Positions 24,777 to 33,204 of a stretch of 64,000 bases of DNA are shown one piece after another. The stretch is from Sediminibacterium roseum (GTDB lineage: Bacteria; Bacteroidota; Bacteroidia; Chitinophagales; Chitinophagaceae): the NCBI RefSeq assembly GCF_009939005.1, contig NZ_JAACJS010000015.1:62001-126000 (forward strand). The letters run 5' to 3'. Position numbers and translations under genes: made by a program. The notes beneath the pieces are model-generated. The model saw only the letters and a list, made by a program, of their open reading frames with translations, was not told where the DNA came from and made no database searches. Each line of letters begins with the position of its first letter. The stretch's first letter is position 1.

Positions 24777-26114
24777 TTATTGTATGGTTAGTTGTATGAT
24801 GGTATCCACCTCGTCAAATTTCACATCGTCGAGGTATACAAACACGCCTTCCGCTTCCTGTTTGAAACGGATGTTTTTTTTGTTTGAAAAAACAGCAGCC
24901 GCGGTTATTTTGCTCTTTGCATCAAACCCCGGGAGAAAAATATAAGGTTGCAGTACCTTGTTTTTATTGAGTATGTGCGCGTACACATTTTTCCCTTTCG
25001 CGGTAACAACACCCCATTCCTGTGCAGGAATGATATCGCCACGCGTTCCGTATACCGTGCTGCCGTTGGCCTGCATCCATGCGCCCACTTTGGCAAGTGT
25101 ATCGCGGAACTCCTGCTGTATCACGCCATTGGGCTGCGGGCCCACATTGAGTAAAAAATTGGCATTGCGCCCTGCGGCATTTACCATGTAGCGGATGAGT
25201 GCGGGGAATGATTTGAATTTGCGGTCGGTCATATTGTATCCCCACGCATCGTTCATCGTTTCGCAGGTTTCCAATGGCAACTGCGAAATGCTTGCGCCGC
25301 CGAAACCCGTTGTATTTCCACCAGGAAGGTCCTTTTCAAATGCCTGGAAGTCTTCCCCGGCAATGGGTGATAAATGGTGGTTGTTTGCGATCAGGCATTT
25401 GGGTTGCAGTTTGTGGATCAAACCGTAGATCTCGTTGTAATGCCAGTCTACTTTTGATTGCAATGTTTTGTCGTGGTCATTGTCGAGCTGGTCCCAATGC
25501 CCGTCAAACCAGATGCCGTCTATCTCCCCGTAATTGGTCAACAGTTCCGTCAGCTGCTGCTTCATAAAATTGATGTACGATGGCCAGTTGCTTTTCTGCG
25601 TTCTGCCTGTACCCTTGCCTGTTTTACCTGTTTCGTACTGGTAATCGCTGCGGTACCAATCGAGCAGGGAATAGTAACAGAAGAGTTTCATGCCTTGTTT
25701 GTGGCACTCATCCGCCAGTTGTTTGAATGCATCTTTTGCATAGGGTGTATTGGTGATCTTCCAGTCGGATTGTTTGGTATCCCAGTTGCTGAAGCCATCG
25801 TGGTGGCGCGTGATGAAGGTGATGTATTTCATCCCGGCGTTCTTTGCCGTGGCAACCCATGCTTTCGCATCAAAATCGACCGGGTTGAAAACGCGCACCA
25901 GGTTCCTGTATTCTTCTACGCGTATGTTGCGGTTGTTCATCACCCATTCCCCTGCGCCCAGCACGCTCGAGGCGCCCCAGTGAATGAACATCCCGAATTT
26001 CATGTCCTGGAAATTTTCGCGGGCCGCTTTGTTTTCGGCAGTGGGTAAATACGATTGTGCGGTTACGCATAAAGCCGCTAAAACAAACGCAGCGGAAGCA
26101 GTGAGTTTTCTCAT
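24777..26114 (-). CDS. GH29 alpha-L-fucosidase
   Basis: 445 residues from MRKLTASAAFVLAALCVTAQ (signal peptide); the longer open frame overlaps the previous gene. The GH29 barrel is shown by MKFGMFIHWGASSVLGAGEW, ITFITRHHDGFSNWDTKQS, FCYYSLLDWYRSDYQ, and the nucleophile Asp in IDGIWFDGHWDQ. NFLLNVGPQPNGVIQQEF leads into the C-terminal beta domain. It is exported and should release L-fucose from glycans. It is embedded in the fucose-degrading operon, 4 bp from the upstream SDR and 9 bp from the FAH hydrolase, so the operon links release to catabolism. Confidence 0.93.
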   Translation of the reverse strand: MRKLTASAAFVLAALCVTAQSYLPTAENKAARENFQDMKFGMFIHWGASSVLGAGEWVMNNRNIRVEEYRNLVRVFNPVDFDAKAWVATAKNAGMKYITFITRHHDGFSNWDTKQSDWKITNTPYAKDAFKQLADECHKQGMKLFCYYSLLDWYRSDYQYETGKTGKGTGRTQKSNWPSYINFMKQQLTELLTNYGEIDGIWFDGHWDQLDNDHDKTLQSKVDWHYNEIYGLIHKLQPKCLIANNHHLSPIAGEDFQAFEKDLPGGNTTGFGGASISQLPLETCETMNDAWGYNMTDRKFKSFPALIRYMVNAAGRNANFLLNVGPQPNGVIQQEFRDTLAKVGAWMQANGSTVYGTRGDIIPAQEWGVVTAKGKNVYAHILNKNKVLQPYIFLPGFDAKSKITAAAVFSNKKNIRFKQEAEGVFVYLDDVKFDEVDTIIQLTIQ

Positions 26115-26118
26115 GTAT

Positions 26119-26874
26119 TCAGTTGTTGAGTTTAACAAATCCTCCATCCAATGGATAATCGTTGCCCGAAATAAAACCCGCTTCATCACTGCACAGGTAC
26201 AAGGCGAGCGCGGCCACTTCGTTTACACTGCCCATGCGGCCTATGGGTTGCGAGGCCGACAGTTTATCGAACATCTCTTTTTCCTTTCCAGGGTAATTCT
26301 TTGCGATAAAACCATCCACAAACGGCGTGTGCACCCGCGCCGGCGAGATGGAATTGCAACGGATGTTTTCTTTGAGATAATCCTTGGCAACACTCAATGT
26401 CATCGCGTAAACCGCTCCTTTGCTCATGCTGTAGGCAAACCGGTCGGGTATGCCCACCAAGGCAGCGATCGACGCCACATTCAATATTACCCCACCACCC
26501 TTTTTCCTGAAAACACCGATCGCTTCGTGCAGGCAATTGTAGGTGCCCTTTACGTTCACGTTGAAAACGCGTTCGAAGTCTGCTTCGTCCGTGGTATCGG
26601 CTTTGCCTATATGCGCAATACCTGCGCTGTTCACGAGAATATCAAATGGCCCGATGGCAGAAAATGCATCCTTTACCGCCTGCTGGCTGGTGATGTCGCA
26701 CGCATGTGCAACGGCATTGCTGTTGATGGCGGCAGCGGTTTCATCGGCTGCGGTTTTATTGAGATCGATGATGTGAACAACGGCGCCCTGTGCGGCAAAC
26801 GTAAGTGCGATCGCTTTGCCTATCCCGCTTCCGCCGCCGGTTACCACGGCTGTTTTGCCTTGTAGATTGAACAT
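26119..26874 (-). CDS. SDR oxidoreductase, probable 2-keto-3-deoxy-L-fuconate dehydrogenase
   Basis: 251 residues. TGGGSGIGKAI motif, LVNSAGIAHIGKAD, catalytic Ser in NVASIAAL and an intact YSMSK. It ends SGNDYPLDGGFVKLNN, as in KDF dehydrogenases. It should oxidise 2-keto-3-deoxy-L-fuconate to the 2,4-diketo form, the substrate of the FAH hydrolase two genes down. The mutarotase gene is 10 bp upstream. The intact catalytic tetrad contrasts with the other SDR of the operon. Confidence 0.88.
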   Translation of the reverse strand: MFNLQGKTAVVTGGGSGIGKAIALTFAAQGAVVHIIDLNKTAADETAAAINSNAVAHACDITSQQAVKDAFSAIGPFDILVNSAGIAHIGKADTTDEADFERVFNVNVKGTYNCLHEAIGVFRKKGGGVILNVASIAALVGIPDRFAYSMSKGAVYAMTLSVAKDYLKENIRCNSISPARVHTPFVDGFIAKNYPGKEKEMFDKLSASQPIGRMGSVNEVAALALYLCSDEAGFISGNDYPLDGGFVKLNN

Positions 26875-26884
26875 GTTTCCTGAA

Positions 26885-27217
26885 CTATTTTAAGGAGAAT
26901 ATTTTATTCATCAACACCCATTTCTCCCCCGGTTTTGCAAAAGGCAACGGCTGCTGGAAGTTCCACATCAACGTTTCCCATTCCTGCACTTTTTCGTTGG
27001 ATGCATCGGCTTTTGCTTTTGCTTCGAATGAGAAGGCGTCGCCCACGTCCATGATCATGAACAGCCGGTTGCTTACACGGTAGATCTCCATCTGTTCAAT
27101 TCCAGATGAAAGGATGCTTTCCGCAATTTCCGGCCATATGTTCTGATGCCACTGTTCGTAAACCTTGATGAGTTCATCGTCGTCGATGAGGTCGAGTGCA
27201 AGACAATATCTTTTCAT
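26885..27217 (-). CDS. L-rhamnose/L-fucose mutarotase (RhaM family)
   Basis: 110 residues from MKRYCLALDLIDDD; 13 further codons upstream are open. The RhaM fold of this family is supported by YEQWHQNIWPEIAESILSSG (His and Trp in the sugar pocket), MEIYRVSNRLFMIMDVGD and WETLMWNFQQPLPFAKPGEKW. It interconverts alpha and beta anomers of 6-deoxy-L-hexoses. It is the first gene of the eight-gene minus-strand operon, so L-fucose is the likely substrate. No fucose permease or L-fuconate dehydratase gene is present in the window. Confidence 0.9.
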   Translation of the reverse strand: MKRYCLALDLIDDDELIKVYEQWHQNIWPEIAESILSSGIEQMEIYRVSNRLFMIMDVGDAFSFEAKAKADASNEKVQEWETLMWNFQQPLPFAKPGEKWVLMNKIFSLK

Positions 27218-27311
27218 AAGGCAAACCTTCTTTGCCATGAAAATAGTGCAATTCAATTAATAAAATGAACTAACGCCTGTGAGTGTTTTGCAACGTGGGA
27301 ACCGGGAACGG

Positions 27312-28496
27312 TCACGATACCTGCGGCCCCGTTTTATCCCCGCGTTTTGTGCCGGCGTACAGTTCGTATTCCAGCAGCCGGCAATCGATCGTTGCGTTGA
27401 AGAATTCGATGCGCCGGCTTGGTTTGAGGCGTATTTTTTTGGCGAGATCGAGGTTGCCGGTAAACACATAGCCCGTATAACCGCGGCATTCGTTTTTGAG
27501 GAAATCGCCCATGCGTGCGTAGGTGGCATTCAGTTCAATTTCATCACCCAGCCTTTCGCCGTATTCCGGGTTGAACATGATCACACCGGGTTGTTCGGGT
27601 ACCACTGTTTTTTCAAAATCGCAGACCATAAAATCGATCATGTTTTCCACACCCGCCGCAGCCGCATTGGTTTTTGCAGTGGAGATGGCAAGTTCGCTCC
27701 TGTCTGAGGCGATGATGATCGATCCCGGTAATTCTTTCACCTGCTCCCGCAAAAGCTTCAGCTCATGTTCATACACCTGCTTGTCGTAACCGGTGATGTG
27801 CATGAACGCGTAATTGGTGCGCAACAGGCCGGGCCGCCTGTTTGTTGCGATCAGCGCCGCTTCAATGGCAAGGGTTCCCGAACCGCACATGGGATTGATG
27901 AAGGGGGAGCGTTTGTCCCATTTAGTAGAGAGGATCGTTGCCGCGGCCAATGCCTCCAGCATCGGCGCTTTGCCCGGCAGCTTGCGGTAGCCGTGCTTGG
28001 CAAGGGTTTCGCCCGATGTGTCGAGGAATATTTCAGCCTCTTCGTGCTTCCAGAAAAGATAAACCACGGCGCCGGTTAATCCGGAACCGGTAGACGGACG
28101 CTTGCCGGTTTGGTTGCGCATCCTGTCAACCACGGCATCTTTCACACGCAGGTTGGCAAAAAGATTGGTCTGTATGGTAGGATGAAACACATTGCTCGTT
28201 ACAGAGAAATATCCGTCGGGCGCAAGCATCGTTTCCCATTCAACGGAAACCAGTTCGCGGTACAACTCATCGGGATCGTTGCAGGTAAATGCTTTCAGCG
28301 AATACATCACCTGGCTGGCGCAACGCAGGTTCAGGTTCAGGCGTATACAGTCCGCGACCGTTCCCTTCAACTCAACACCCGTTTGAAACGAACGCACTAT
28401 GGAGAAACCGAGTTCTGTTACTTCTGATTGCAGTGCGGGCGACAGCCATTTGTGACAGGTAATGATGATGCGGCTGGGGGTGGTAAAGACTTTCAT
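27312..28496 (-). CDS. THUMP-domain class I RNA methyltransferase (RlmL/UPF0020 type)
   Basis: 394 residues from MKVFTTPSRIIITCHK; the upstream open frame has no family character. A THUMP-like N-terminal region (ELGFSIVRSFQTGVELKG, to about 170) precedes the Rossmann methylase domain with FINPMCGSGTLAIEAAL (SAM motif I). The catalytic motif IV is NPEYGERLG in place of the usual NPPY. The family methylates guanosine N2 in 23S rRNA. The single gene diverges from the DUF6090-like gene. Confidence 0.9.
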   Translation of the reverse strand: MKVFTTPSRIIITCHKWLSPALQSEVTELGFSIVRSFQTGVELKGTVADCIRLNLNLRCASQVMYSLKAFTCNDPDELYRELVSVEWETMLAPDGYFSVTSNVFHPTIQTNLFANLRVKDAVVDRMRNQTGKRPSTGSGLTGAVVYLFWKHEEAEIFLDTSGETLAKHGYRKLPGKAPMLEALAAATILSTKWDKRSPFINPMCGSGTLAIEAALIATNRRPGLLRTNYAFMHITGYDKQVYEHELKLLREQVKELPGSIIIASDRSELAISTAKTNAAAAGVENMIDFMVCDFEKTVVPEQPGVIMFNPEYGERLGDEIELNATYARMGDFLKNECRGYTGYVFTGNLDLAKKIRLKPSRRIEFFNATIDCRLLEYELYAGTKRGDKTGPQVS

Positions 28497-28643
28497 TAAG
28501 CAAAGGTAGGGTAAACAGCGGGGCGGGGAACAAGAATACAAGTGCATGAAACAGCCGGTTCTGAAGCGTGCGCACTTGTTGCCGGCAGCCTTGTCACTTG
28601 TGTTCTTCTCCTTATCTTCGTTACACCTAACCCACCAAAACAA

Positions 28644-29360
28644 ATGGAACACGAAATCACCGGGCACAGCAGGAAAGTATACAAATTATGGAAGAGCCAG
28701 GACATCTCTCCATGGAAAAAAGTAAAAGAGATCGGAATTGAAGTGTTGATCATTGTTTTTGCCGTTTCGTTTGCGGCCTTTCTGGAGCGGCAGAGAGAAC
28801 ACAGCTCCGAACAGAAAGAAGTACATGCTTTCCTGAACGGGTTGAAAACAGATCTTACCAACGACATCAGGGAAATGGAGTCTGATAAAAAATCTTACAT
28901 AGGCGCGGCCAAAGCATTCAGGTACCTGACGAGTTTGCCCCCCGGACAAAAATTAAATCCCGATTCGCTGCGAAAGCACCAGGGATATATATTGAACACA
29001 ACCGGCCTCGTACCCAACGACGGCCGTTACCAGGGATTTAAATCGAGCGGGAAGCTCAGCACCATTGAAAATGAAGAGTTGCAGAACACGATTCTCGACC
29101 TGTACCAGGAGGATCTTCCCAACCTGATCAGCAGCACAAATCTTTACACGAAAAGAAAAGAAGTATTGTTTGCGTATCTTTTTGATACGATGAAGCGAAA
29201 TCCGGATGGCTCTAATAACATGCCGGATTTACTGATCACAGACAAGGCGTACAACATTTCCATCACGCTTTCCTTCACACAAGAAGTGATCGACCGGTAC
29301 GATTCGGCGATCAGCAAATCAAAGAAAATCATTACTGCCATCGAGCGGGAACAGCAATAG
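28644..29360 (+). CDS. DUF6090-like membrane protein
   Basis: 238 residues from MEHEITGHSRKVYKLWK. A conserved-looking pre-helix WKKVKEIGIEVLIIVFAVSFAAFLE gives one membrane helix (about 35-52), followed by RQREHSSEQKEVHAFLNGLKTDLTNDI and a helical soluble domain. This matches the Bacteroidota DUF6090 pattern of a single helix with an Asn/Glu-rich helical tail. The role is unknown. The gene is alone; a TATCTTCG box 25 bp before the ATG may be its -7 element. Confidence 0.7.
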   Translation: MEHEITGHSRKVYKLWKSQDISPWKKVKEIGIEVLIIVFAVSFAAFLERQREHSSEQKEVHAFLNGLKTDLTNDIREMESDKKSYIGAAKAFRYLTSLPPGQKLNPDSLRKHQGYILNTTGLVPNDGRYQGFKSSGKLSTIENEELQNTILDLYQEDLPNLISSTNLYTKRKEVLFAYLFDTMKRNPDGSNNMPDLLITDKAYNISITLSFTQEVIDRYDSAISKSKKIITAIEREQQ

Positions 29361-29450
29361 CAGATGCGATGTAGGGGTCATAAGTACGGCAACATAATTG
29401 TCTATACTTTGCCCCATACACCGTAACCCGCTATCATACAGTAAAATCTC

Positions 29451-29822
29451 TTATTGTTTTTCGAGCAACCCTTCGGCTTTCCAGGCTTTGATCACGTTGA
29501 TCGTGCTGTCTGAAAGCTTTGGATGCTGGCGTGGCATAAAGCCTCTTTCGTTGGGCTGGAGCTGGATGCGGCGCAATATTTCATCCACCTGCGCGCTTGC
29601 GCCCGCGTAGGAATCCAATGGTTTTTTGTTGCCGCCCTTATCGGGGAAATGGCAGGGCGCACATTGCGTTTGCAGGATCTGCGTTACATTGTCCTGGTAA
29701 GTTGTTTTCTTCGGAGCAGAAACCGCCGCTGTACTGTTTCCGGAAAAACTTCTTGTTGAAACGCAATGCGTAAGAGCAACCGCAGCACAAACGAGGCAAA
29801 GGCTTACATAAATCTTTTTCAT
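29451..29822 (-). CDS. Cytochrome c-like heme-binding lipoprotein
   Basis: 123 residues. Lipoprotein signal LVCAAVALTHCVSTR (lipobox Cys about 20). The heme motif is CAPCH in TQILQTQCAPCHFPD, with candidate Met ligand in RGFMPRQHPKLSD and final helix INVIKAWKAEGL. It is a small mono-heme c-type domain as in planctomycete-type or Bacteroidota peripheral cytochromes. It is probably tethered to the membrane facing the periplasm; no redox partner gene is adjacent. Confidence 0.87.
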   Translation of the reverse strand: MKKIYVSLCLVCAAVALTHCVSTRSFSGNSTAAVSAPKKTTYQDNVTQILQTQCAPCHFPDKGGNKKPLDSYAGASAQVDEILRRIQLQPNERGFMPRQHPKLSDSTINVIKAWKAEGLLEKQ

Positions 29823-29973
29823 TCTCTTTCAGTAGTTTTTGATTGATTTAACGGGTATTTCAAATTTAACCCGATGAAGCTATGAAAAAAAACTTCGGGG
29901 TGAAAGGGAAGATAAAATCGGTTAATGGATTAAGAACAACTTAAAACGACTGAAGCGGATGAGAGCCGCATCT

Positions 29974-31317
29974 TTAAAACTGAAGCGTAAACACCGTTCC
30001 CTTTGTTTCCACCGAATTTACAGTAATGTTTCCTTTGTGCAGCATCATGATCTGTTTGCACAAGCTCAACCCGATACCGCTCCCGTTCTTTTTGGTACTG
30101 AAGAATGGAATGAAGATGTTGTTCATCACCTCTTCATTCATGCCATAGCCATTGTCGGCCACCTTGATCGCCACTTTGTTGTTTGCCGATACAATGGCGG
30201 ATAGTACAATGCGCGGCTGCGCACTTTCCTTTACCGCCTCTATCGCATTAACAATAAGATTGATCAGCACCTGTTCTACCAGGTTCGTATCCACATCCAG
30301 CGCCAGCTCGGGGTCTTTCAGGATGATCTCCATTTCAATGCCTTTCTGGTTGAATGTGGGCTGCATAAGGTTGTGCATGTTCTCGAAAAGATCGCGCACA
30401 AAAACATGTTTGAGGTTGGGTGTGGTGATCTTGTTGAGGTTACGGTATACTTCCGCGAACTTCAACAATCCCTCGCTTCTTCTTTTGATCGTATTGATGC
30501 CCACTTCAAGATCATCCACCACGCCATTGCTGTTGTCGAGATGCTGAACAGATTCGTGCAGCCTGTTTTTCAGGGTGTCGGCGAGGGATGAAATAGGCGC
30601 AACCGAATTCATGATCTCATGCGTCATCACGCTCAAAAGTTTCTGCCAGGCCTTTGATTCTGTTTCATCCAGCGCCTCGTTGATGTTCTGGAAAGCAACA
30701 AGGTGGTACTTTCTCCCTTCGGTCTGGAAAGCAGTGGCCGATAAAAGGATCTTGAATGTGTTCTTGTCCTGGTGCACCGTTGCAATGTGCGTGGTGCCTG
30801 GTTTAAGATTCACCACATGTTCATACAACTGCTCATCGCGCCGCTGCAGAGAGTGGATGGTTTTGAGATAAGGCAGCAGCAGCATCCGTTTCAGGCCCTC
30901 GTTCATCCATACCACTTCCCCTGTTTCGATTTCGTAAGAGATGATGCCGGTATCTACCAGTTCAAGAATTTTCTGGAGATATTGGTACTGTGTTTCTTTT
31001 TCTTTTGAGATCACCTTGAATGCAGAATTGATCTCGTTGAAGCCTTTGCGCAAGGGCTTCAGATCGAGCGGCGCCTGCGATACGTTGAAGTTCCTGGAAA
31101 AATCACGGTACTGTATCGATTCTACAAACTGCTCCACCTCGCGCTGTGCCTGTTTGTGGAGGTTGTAAAAATCGATCACCTGGTAAATGATGATGGGCGC
31201 AAGGATCACTTCCCACAAATACTCCCCGATCACCATGATATAGGCCGCACCACTGAGCGTAGCGAACAGGAACAAAACACGGATGAGTATGTCCCACTGA
31301 AATTTCTTAAATGTCAT
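29974..31317 (-). CDS. PAS histidine kinase with minimal periplasmic loop, partner of sigma-54 regulator
   Basis: 447 residues. TM1 (about 11-30) and TM2 (about 34-50) are separated by only GEY and neighbours, so there is no periplasmic sensor domain, as in intramembrane-sensing kinases. A linker (about 55-110) and PAS-like region (ILELVDTGIISYEIETGE to about 215) follow. HisKA has MTHEIMNSVAPI (His about 233); HATPase_c has NLIVNAIEAV, VADNGYGM and GSGIGLSLCKQI. The NtrY-like kinase type normally pairs with NtrC/NtrX regulators; the sigma-54 regulator gene ends 11 nt inside this frame. It is divergent from the export operon, so it probably senses envelope stress, perhaps through that transporter. 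Confidence 0.9.
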   Translation of the reverse strand: MTFKKFQWDILIRVLFLFATLSGAAYIMVIGEYLWEVILAPIIIYQVIDFYNLHKQAQREVEQFVESIQYRDFSRNFNVSQAPLDLKPLRKGFNEINSAFKVISKEKETQYQYLQKILELVDTGIISYEIETGEVVWMNEGLKRMLLLPYLKTIHSLQRRDEQLYEHVVNLKPGTTHIATVHQDKNTFKILLSATAFQTEGRKYHLVAFQNINEALDETESKAWQKLLSVMTHEIMNSVAPISSLADTLKNRLHESVQHLDNSNGVVDDLEVGINTIKRRSEGLLKFAEVYRNLNKITTPNLKHVFVRDLFENMHNLMQPTFNQKGIEMEIILKDPELALDVDTNLVEQVLINLIVNAIEAVKESAQPRIVLSAIVSANNKVAIKVADNGYGMNEEVMNNIFIPFFSTKKNGSGIGLSLCKQIMMLHKGNITVNSVETKGTVFTLQF

Positions 31318-32668
31318 ATTTACTAAGTCTTCTGTATAATGCGGTTCTTGTTAAACCCAGCTCCTTCGCGGCTTTGCTGATGTTGCCGTTGTGCTTGTCG
31401 ATCACTTTCATGATCGTATTCTTCTCCATCGTACTCAGTTTCATCACCTCGTCTTCCTGCGATTCTGCCGTAACAGACGACTCGATGGGTGAGAACAAAA
31501 GATCCGAACCCTCGATCACTTCCGTATCCGCCATGATGATCGCCCGTTCGATCGTGTATTGCAGCTCGCGTACGTTGCCTGGAAACGGGTATTGCTGCAG
31601 TTTTTCCAGCGCCGACGGCTGGAACCGGATATTCGGTTTGAGGTATTTGTTGGCATAGATCCGCGCAAAATGGTTGGCCAGCAATAAAATATCATCTTTT
31701 CTTTTCCGCAGCGGCGGAACGGTGATCTCTACGGTGTTGATGCGGTAGATCAGGTCCTTTCTGAACCGGTTCTCATTCGCCAGCTCGCTCAGTGGGATGT
31801 TCGTGGCGCAGATCAACCGGATGTCTATGGGAACGGGCTGGTTGGTTCCCAGACGGGTAACCTGCCTGTTTTGCAGAACGGTCAGGAGCTTGGCCTGCTG
31901 CTGCAAAGAAATATTACCGATCTCATCCAAAAACAACGTGCCTCCATTGGCCGCTTCAAACCGGCCGATCCTGTCTTCGCGCGCATCTGTGAACGCTCCT
32001 TTTTTGTGGCCGAACAGTTCGCTTTCAAAAAGGCTCTCGGTGAGCGCGCCCACATCTACCTTAATGAAAGGCTTATCGGCACGGAGCGATTGCTCGTGGA
32101 TGGCGGTCGCGATCAGGTCCTTACCCGTTCCGTTCTCTCCAAGGATCAAAATATTCGCATCCGTTGGTGCGATCTTATCGATCTTGTGAAAGATATCTTC
32201 CATCACTTCGCTCTCCCCTATCATCGCATTGCTCACATTGCCGCTTTTGGCGCGTGCGGGCGCATTGCTGTTCCTGCTTTCACGGTTTTTCAGCACGGTG
32301 GTAAGTGTAGACAATAATTTCTCATTGTGCCATGGTTTCACCACGAAATCAGAGGCGCCTTCTTTAAGCGAGCGTACGGCGAGGTCAATATCGCCGTAGG
32401 CTGTGATCATGATCACCGACACCTCGGGTTTCAGCTGCTTAACGCGCTGGAGCCAGTAAATGCCTTCGTTACCGGTGTTGATGGATGCATTGAAATTCAT
32501 ATCCAGGAGTACCAGGTCAAAATCACCCTTGCCCAGTAAAAATGGGATCTGTTCGGGATTCTTTTCCGTCACCACTTCCTTAACCTCGGTGCGAAGCAGG
32601 AGACGCACTGCGGTTAATACATCGGTATCGTCGTCGATCACTAAAATGCTGGCTTTCTTTAAACTCAT
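31307..32668 (-). CDS. Sigma-54-dependent response regulator (NtrC family), probable activator of the export locus
   Basis: 453 residues from MSLKKASILVIDDD; 60 more codons are open upstream but look non-coding. Receiver: Asp about 56 in LVLLDMNFN and Lys about 108 in FVVKPWHN. AAA+: Walker A GENGTGKD, sigma-54 loop GAFTDA (usual GAFTGA), Walker B GGTLFLDEIGN, then a Fis-type helix-turn-helix (NISKAAKELGLTRTALYRRL) at the C-terminus. It overlaps its kinase by 11 nt. It diverges from the export locus, whose two candidate sigma-54 promoters both carry paired palindromes, the expected targets of its dimeric DNA-binding domain. Confidence 0.93.
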   Translation of the reverse strand: MSLKKASILVIDDDTDVLTAVRLLLRTEVKEVVTEKNPEQIPFLLGKGDFDLVLLDMNFNASINTGNEGIYWLQRVKQLKPEVSVIMITAYGDIDLAVRSLKEGASDFVVKPWHNEKLLSTLTTVLKNRESRNSNAPARAKSGNVSNAMIGESEVMEDIFHKIDKIAPTDANILILGENGTGKDLIATAIHEQSLRADKPFIKVDVGALTESLFESELFGHKKGAFTDAREDRIGRFEAANGGTLFLDEIGNISLQQQAKLLTVLQNRQVTRLGTNQPVPIDIRLICATNIPLSELANENRFRKDLIYRINTVEITVPPLRKRKDDILLLANHFARIYANKYLKPNIRFQPSALEKLQQYPFPGNVRELQYTIERAIIMADTEVIEGSDLLFSPIESSVTAESQEDEVMKLSTMEKNTIMKVIDKHNGNISKAAKELGLTRTALYRRLSKYDI

Positions 32669-32899
32669 GTTGTAAGGCAGTTTGGACTGAAGTTCTTGTT
32701 CGTTTTGTTGTGCGCTACTGTTTTTTGCAACCACCGTTTTGTAACAATTCGCAGTTTTCTGAGTTCTGTTGAAACGGGGGTTCATGGATAAAGTCCGCCA
32801 ATATAAAACAGTAACCCGTAACAACCACAAACAAACGTTACACCACAAACATCAACCTTTTGAAAGACAGCACTTTAGATAAAACCGTACCAAATGCAC

Positions 32900-32938
32900 T
32901 GTATCAAAACCGGACACTTCCTGTACCGTATGCGTACA
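32900..32938 (+). promoter_or_regulatory. Paired palindromic activator sites upstream of export operon
   Basis: TGTATCAAAACCGGACA (32900-32916) and TGTACCGTATGCGTACA (32922-32938) are imperfect TGT-N11-ACA palindromes, 22 bp centre to centre. The flanks add CCGGACACT / AGTGTTCGG as an outer inverted repeat. They lie 62 bp upstream of a TGGCACA -24 element, the usual place for sigma-54 enhancer sites. A second pair with the same spacing lies at 55.37-55.41 kb. They lie in the 363-bp gap between the regulator and the small ORF, which holds no other gene. Confidence 0.7.
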
Positions 32939-32990
32939 GTGTTCGGCAAAAGCTGAAAATAAAACATTGAAAATCAATATAGTTAGGTTT

Positions 32991-33006
32991 TGGCACAATC
33001 GTTTCT
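32991..33006 (+). promoter_or_regulatory. Candidate sigma-54 promoter of the export operon
   Basis: TGGCACAATCGTTTCT fits TGGCAC-N5-TTGCW with one mismatch (T for G at -13). The predicted start is about 33017, 15 nt before the ATG of the small ORF. It is preceded by the paired palindromes. Confidence 0.65.
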
Positions 33007-33031
33007 TACACATTCCTGAAATTTTTTGACC

Positions 33032-33184
33032 ATGAAACACATTATGCAACATCCGGCCCGCGTGGCAACCATCCTGCTGATCGCGGGAACGCTGGGATTA
33101 TTGTTCCTGATGCGCGCGCATTCAAACAATGATTCGGCTTGTTCTGGTGAAAAAGCAAGCCTTGGCATCATCAAACTCATCTAA
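33032..33184 (+). CDS. Small membrane ORF at head of export operon
   Basis: 50 residues: basic N-terminus MKHIMQHPAR, one hydrophobic helix (VATILLIAGTLGLLFLM), then a short polar tail with one Cys (SNNDSACSGEKASLG). It begins 15 nt after the predicted sigma-54 start and ends 20 bp before the adaptor GTG, so it is in the right place for a leader or accessory gene. No family recognised. It could be a real accessory peptide or a chance ORF in the leader. Confidence 0.5.
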   Translation: MKHIMQHPARVATILLIAGTLGLLFLMRAHSNNDSACSGEKASLGIIKLI

Positions 33185-33204
33185 GAAACATAAAAACCAA
33201 AACA

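Noticed and set aside
32669..32848. 60-residue N-terminal extension of the sigma-54 regulator
   Set aside because: The receiver domain begins right at the internal ATG, and the extension has low-complexity, non-conserved character.
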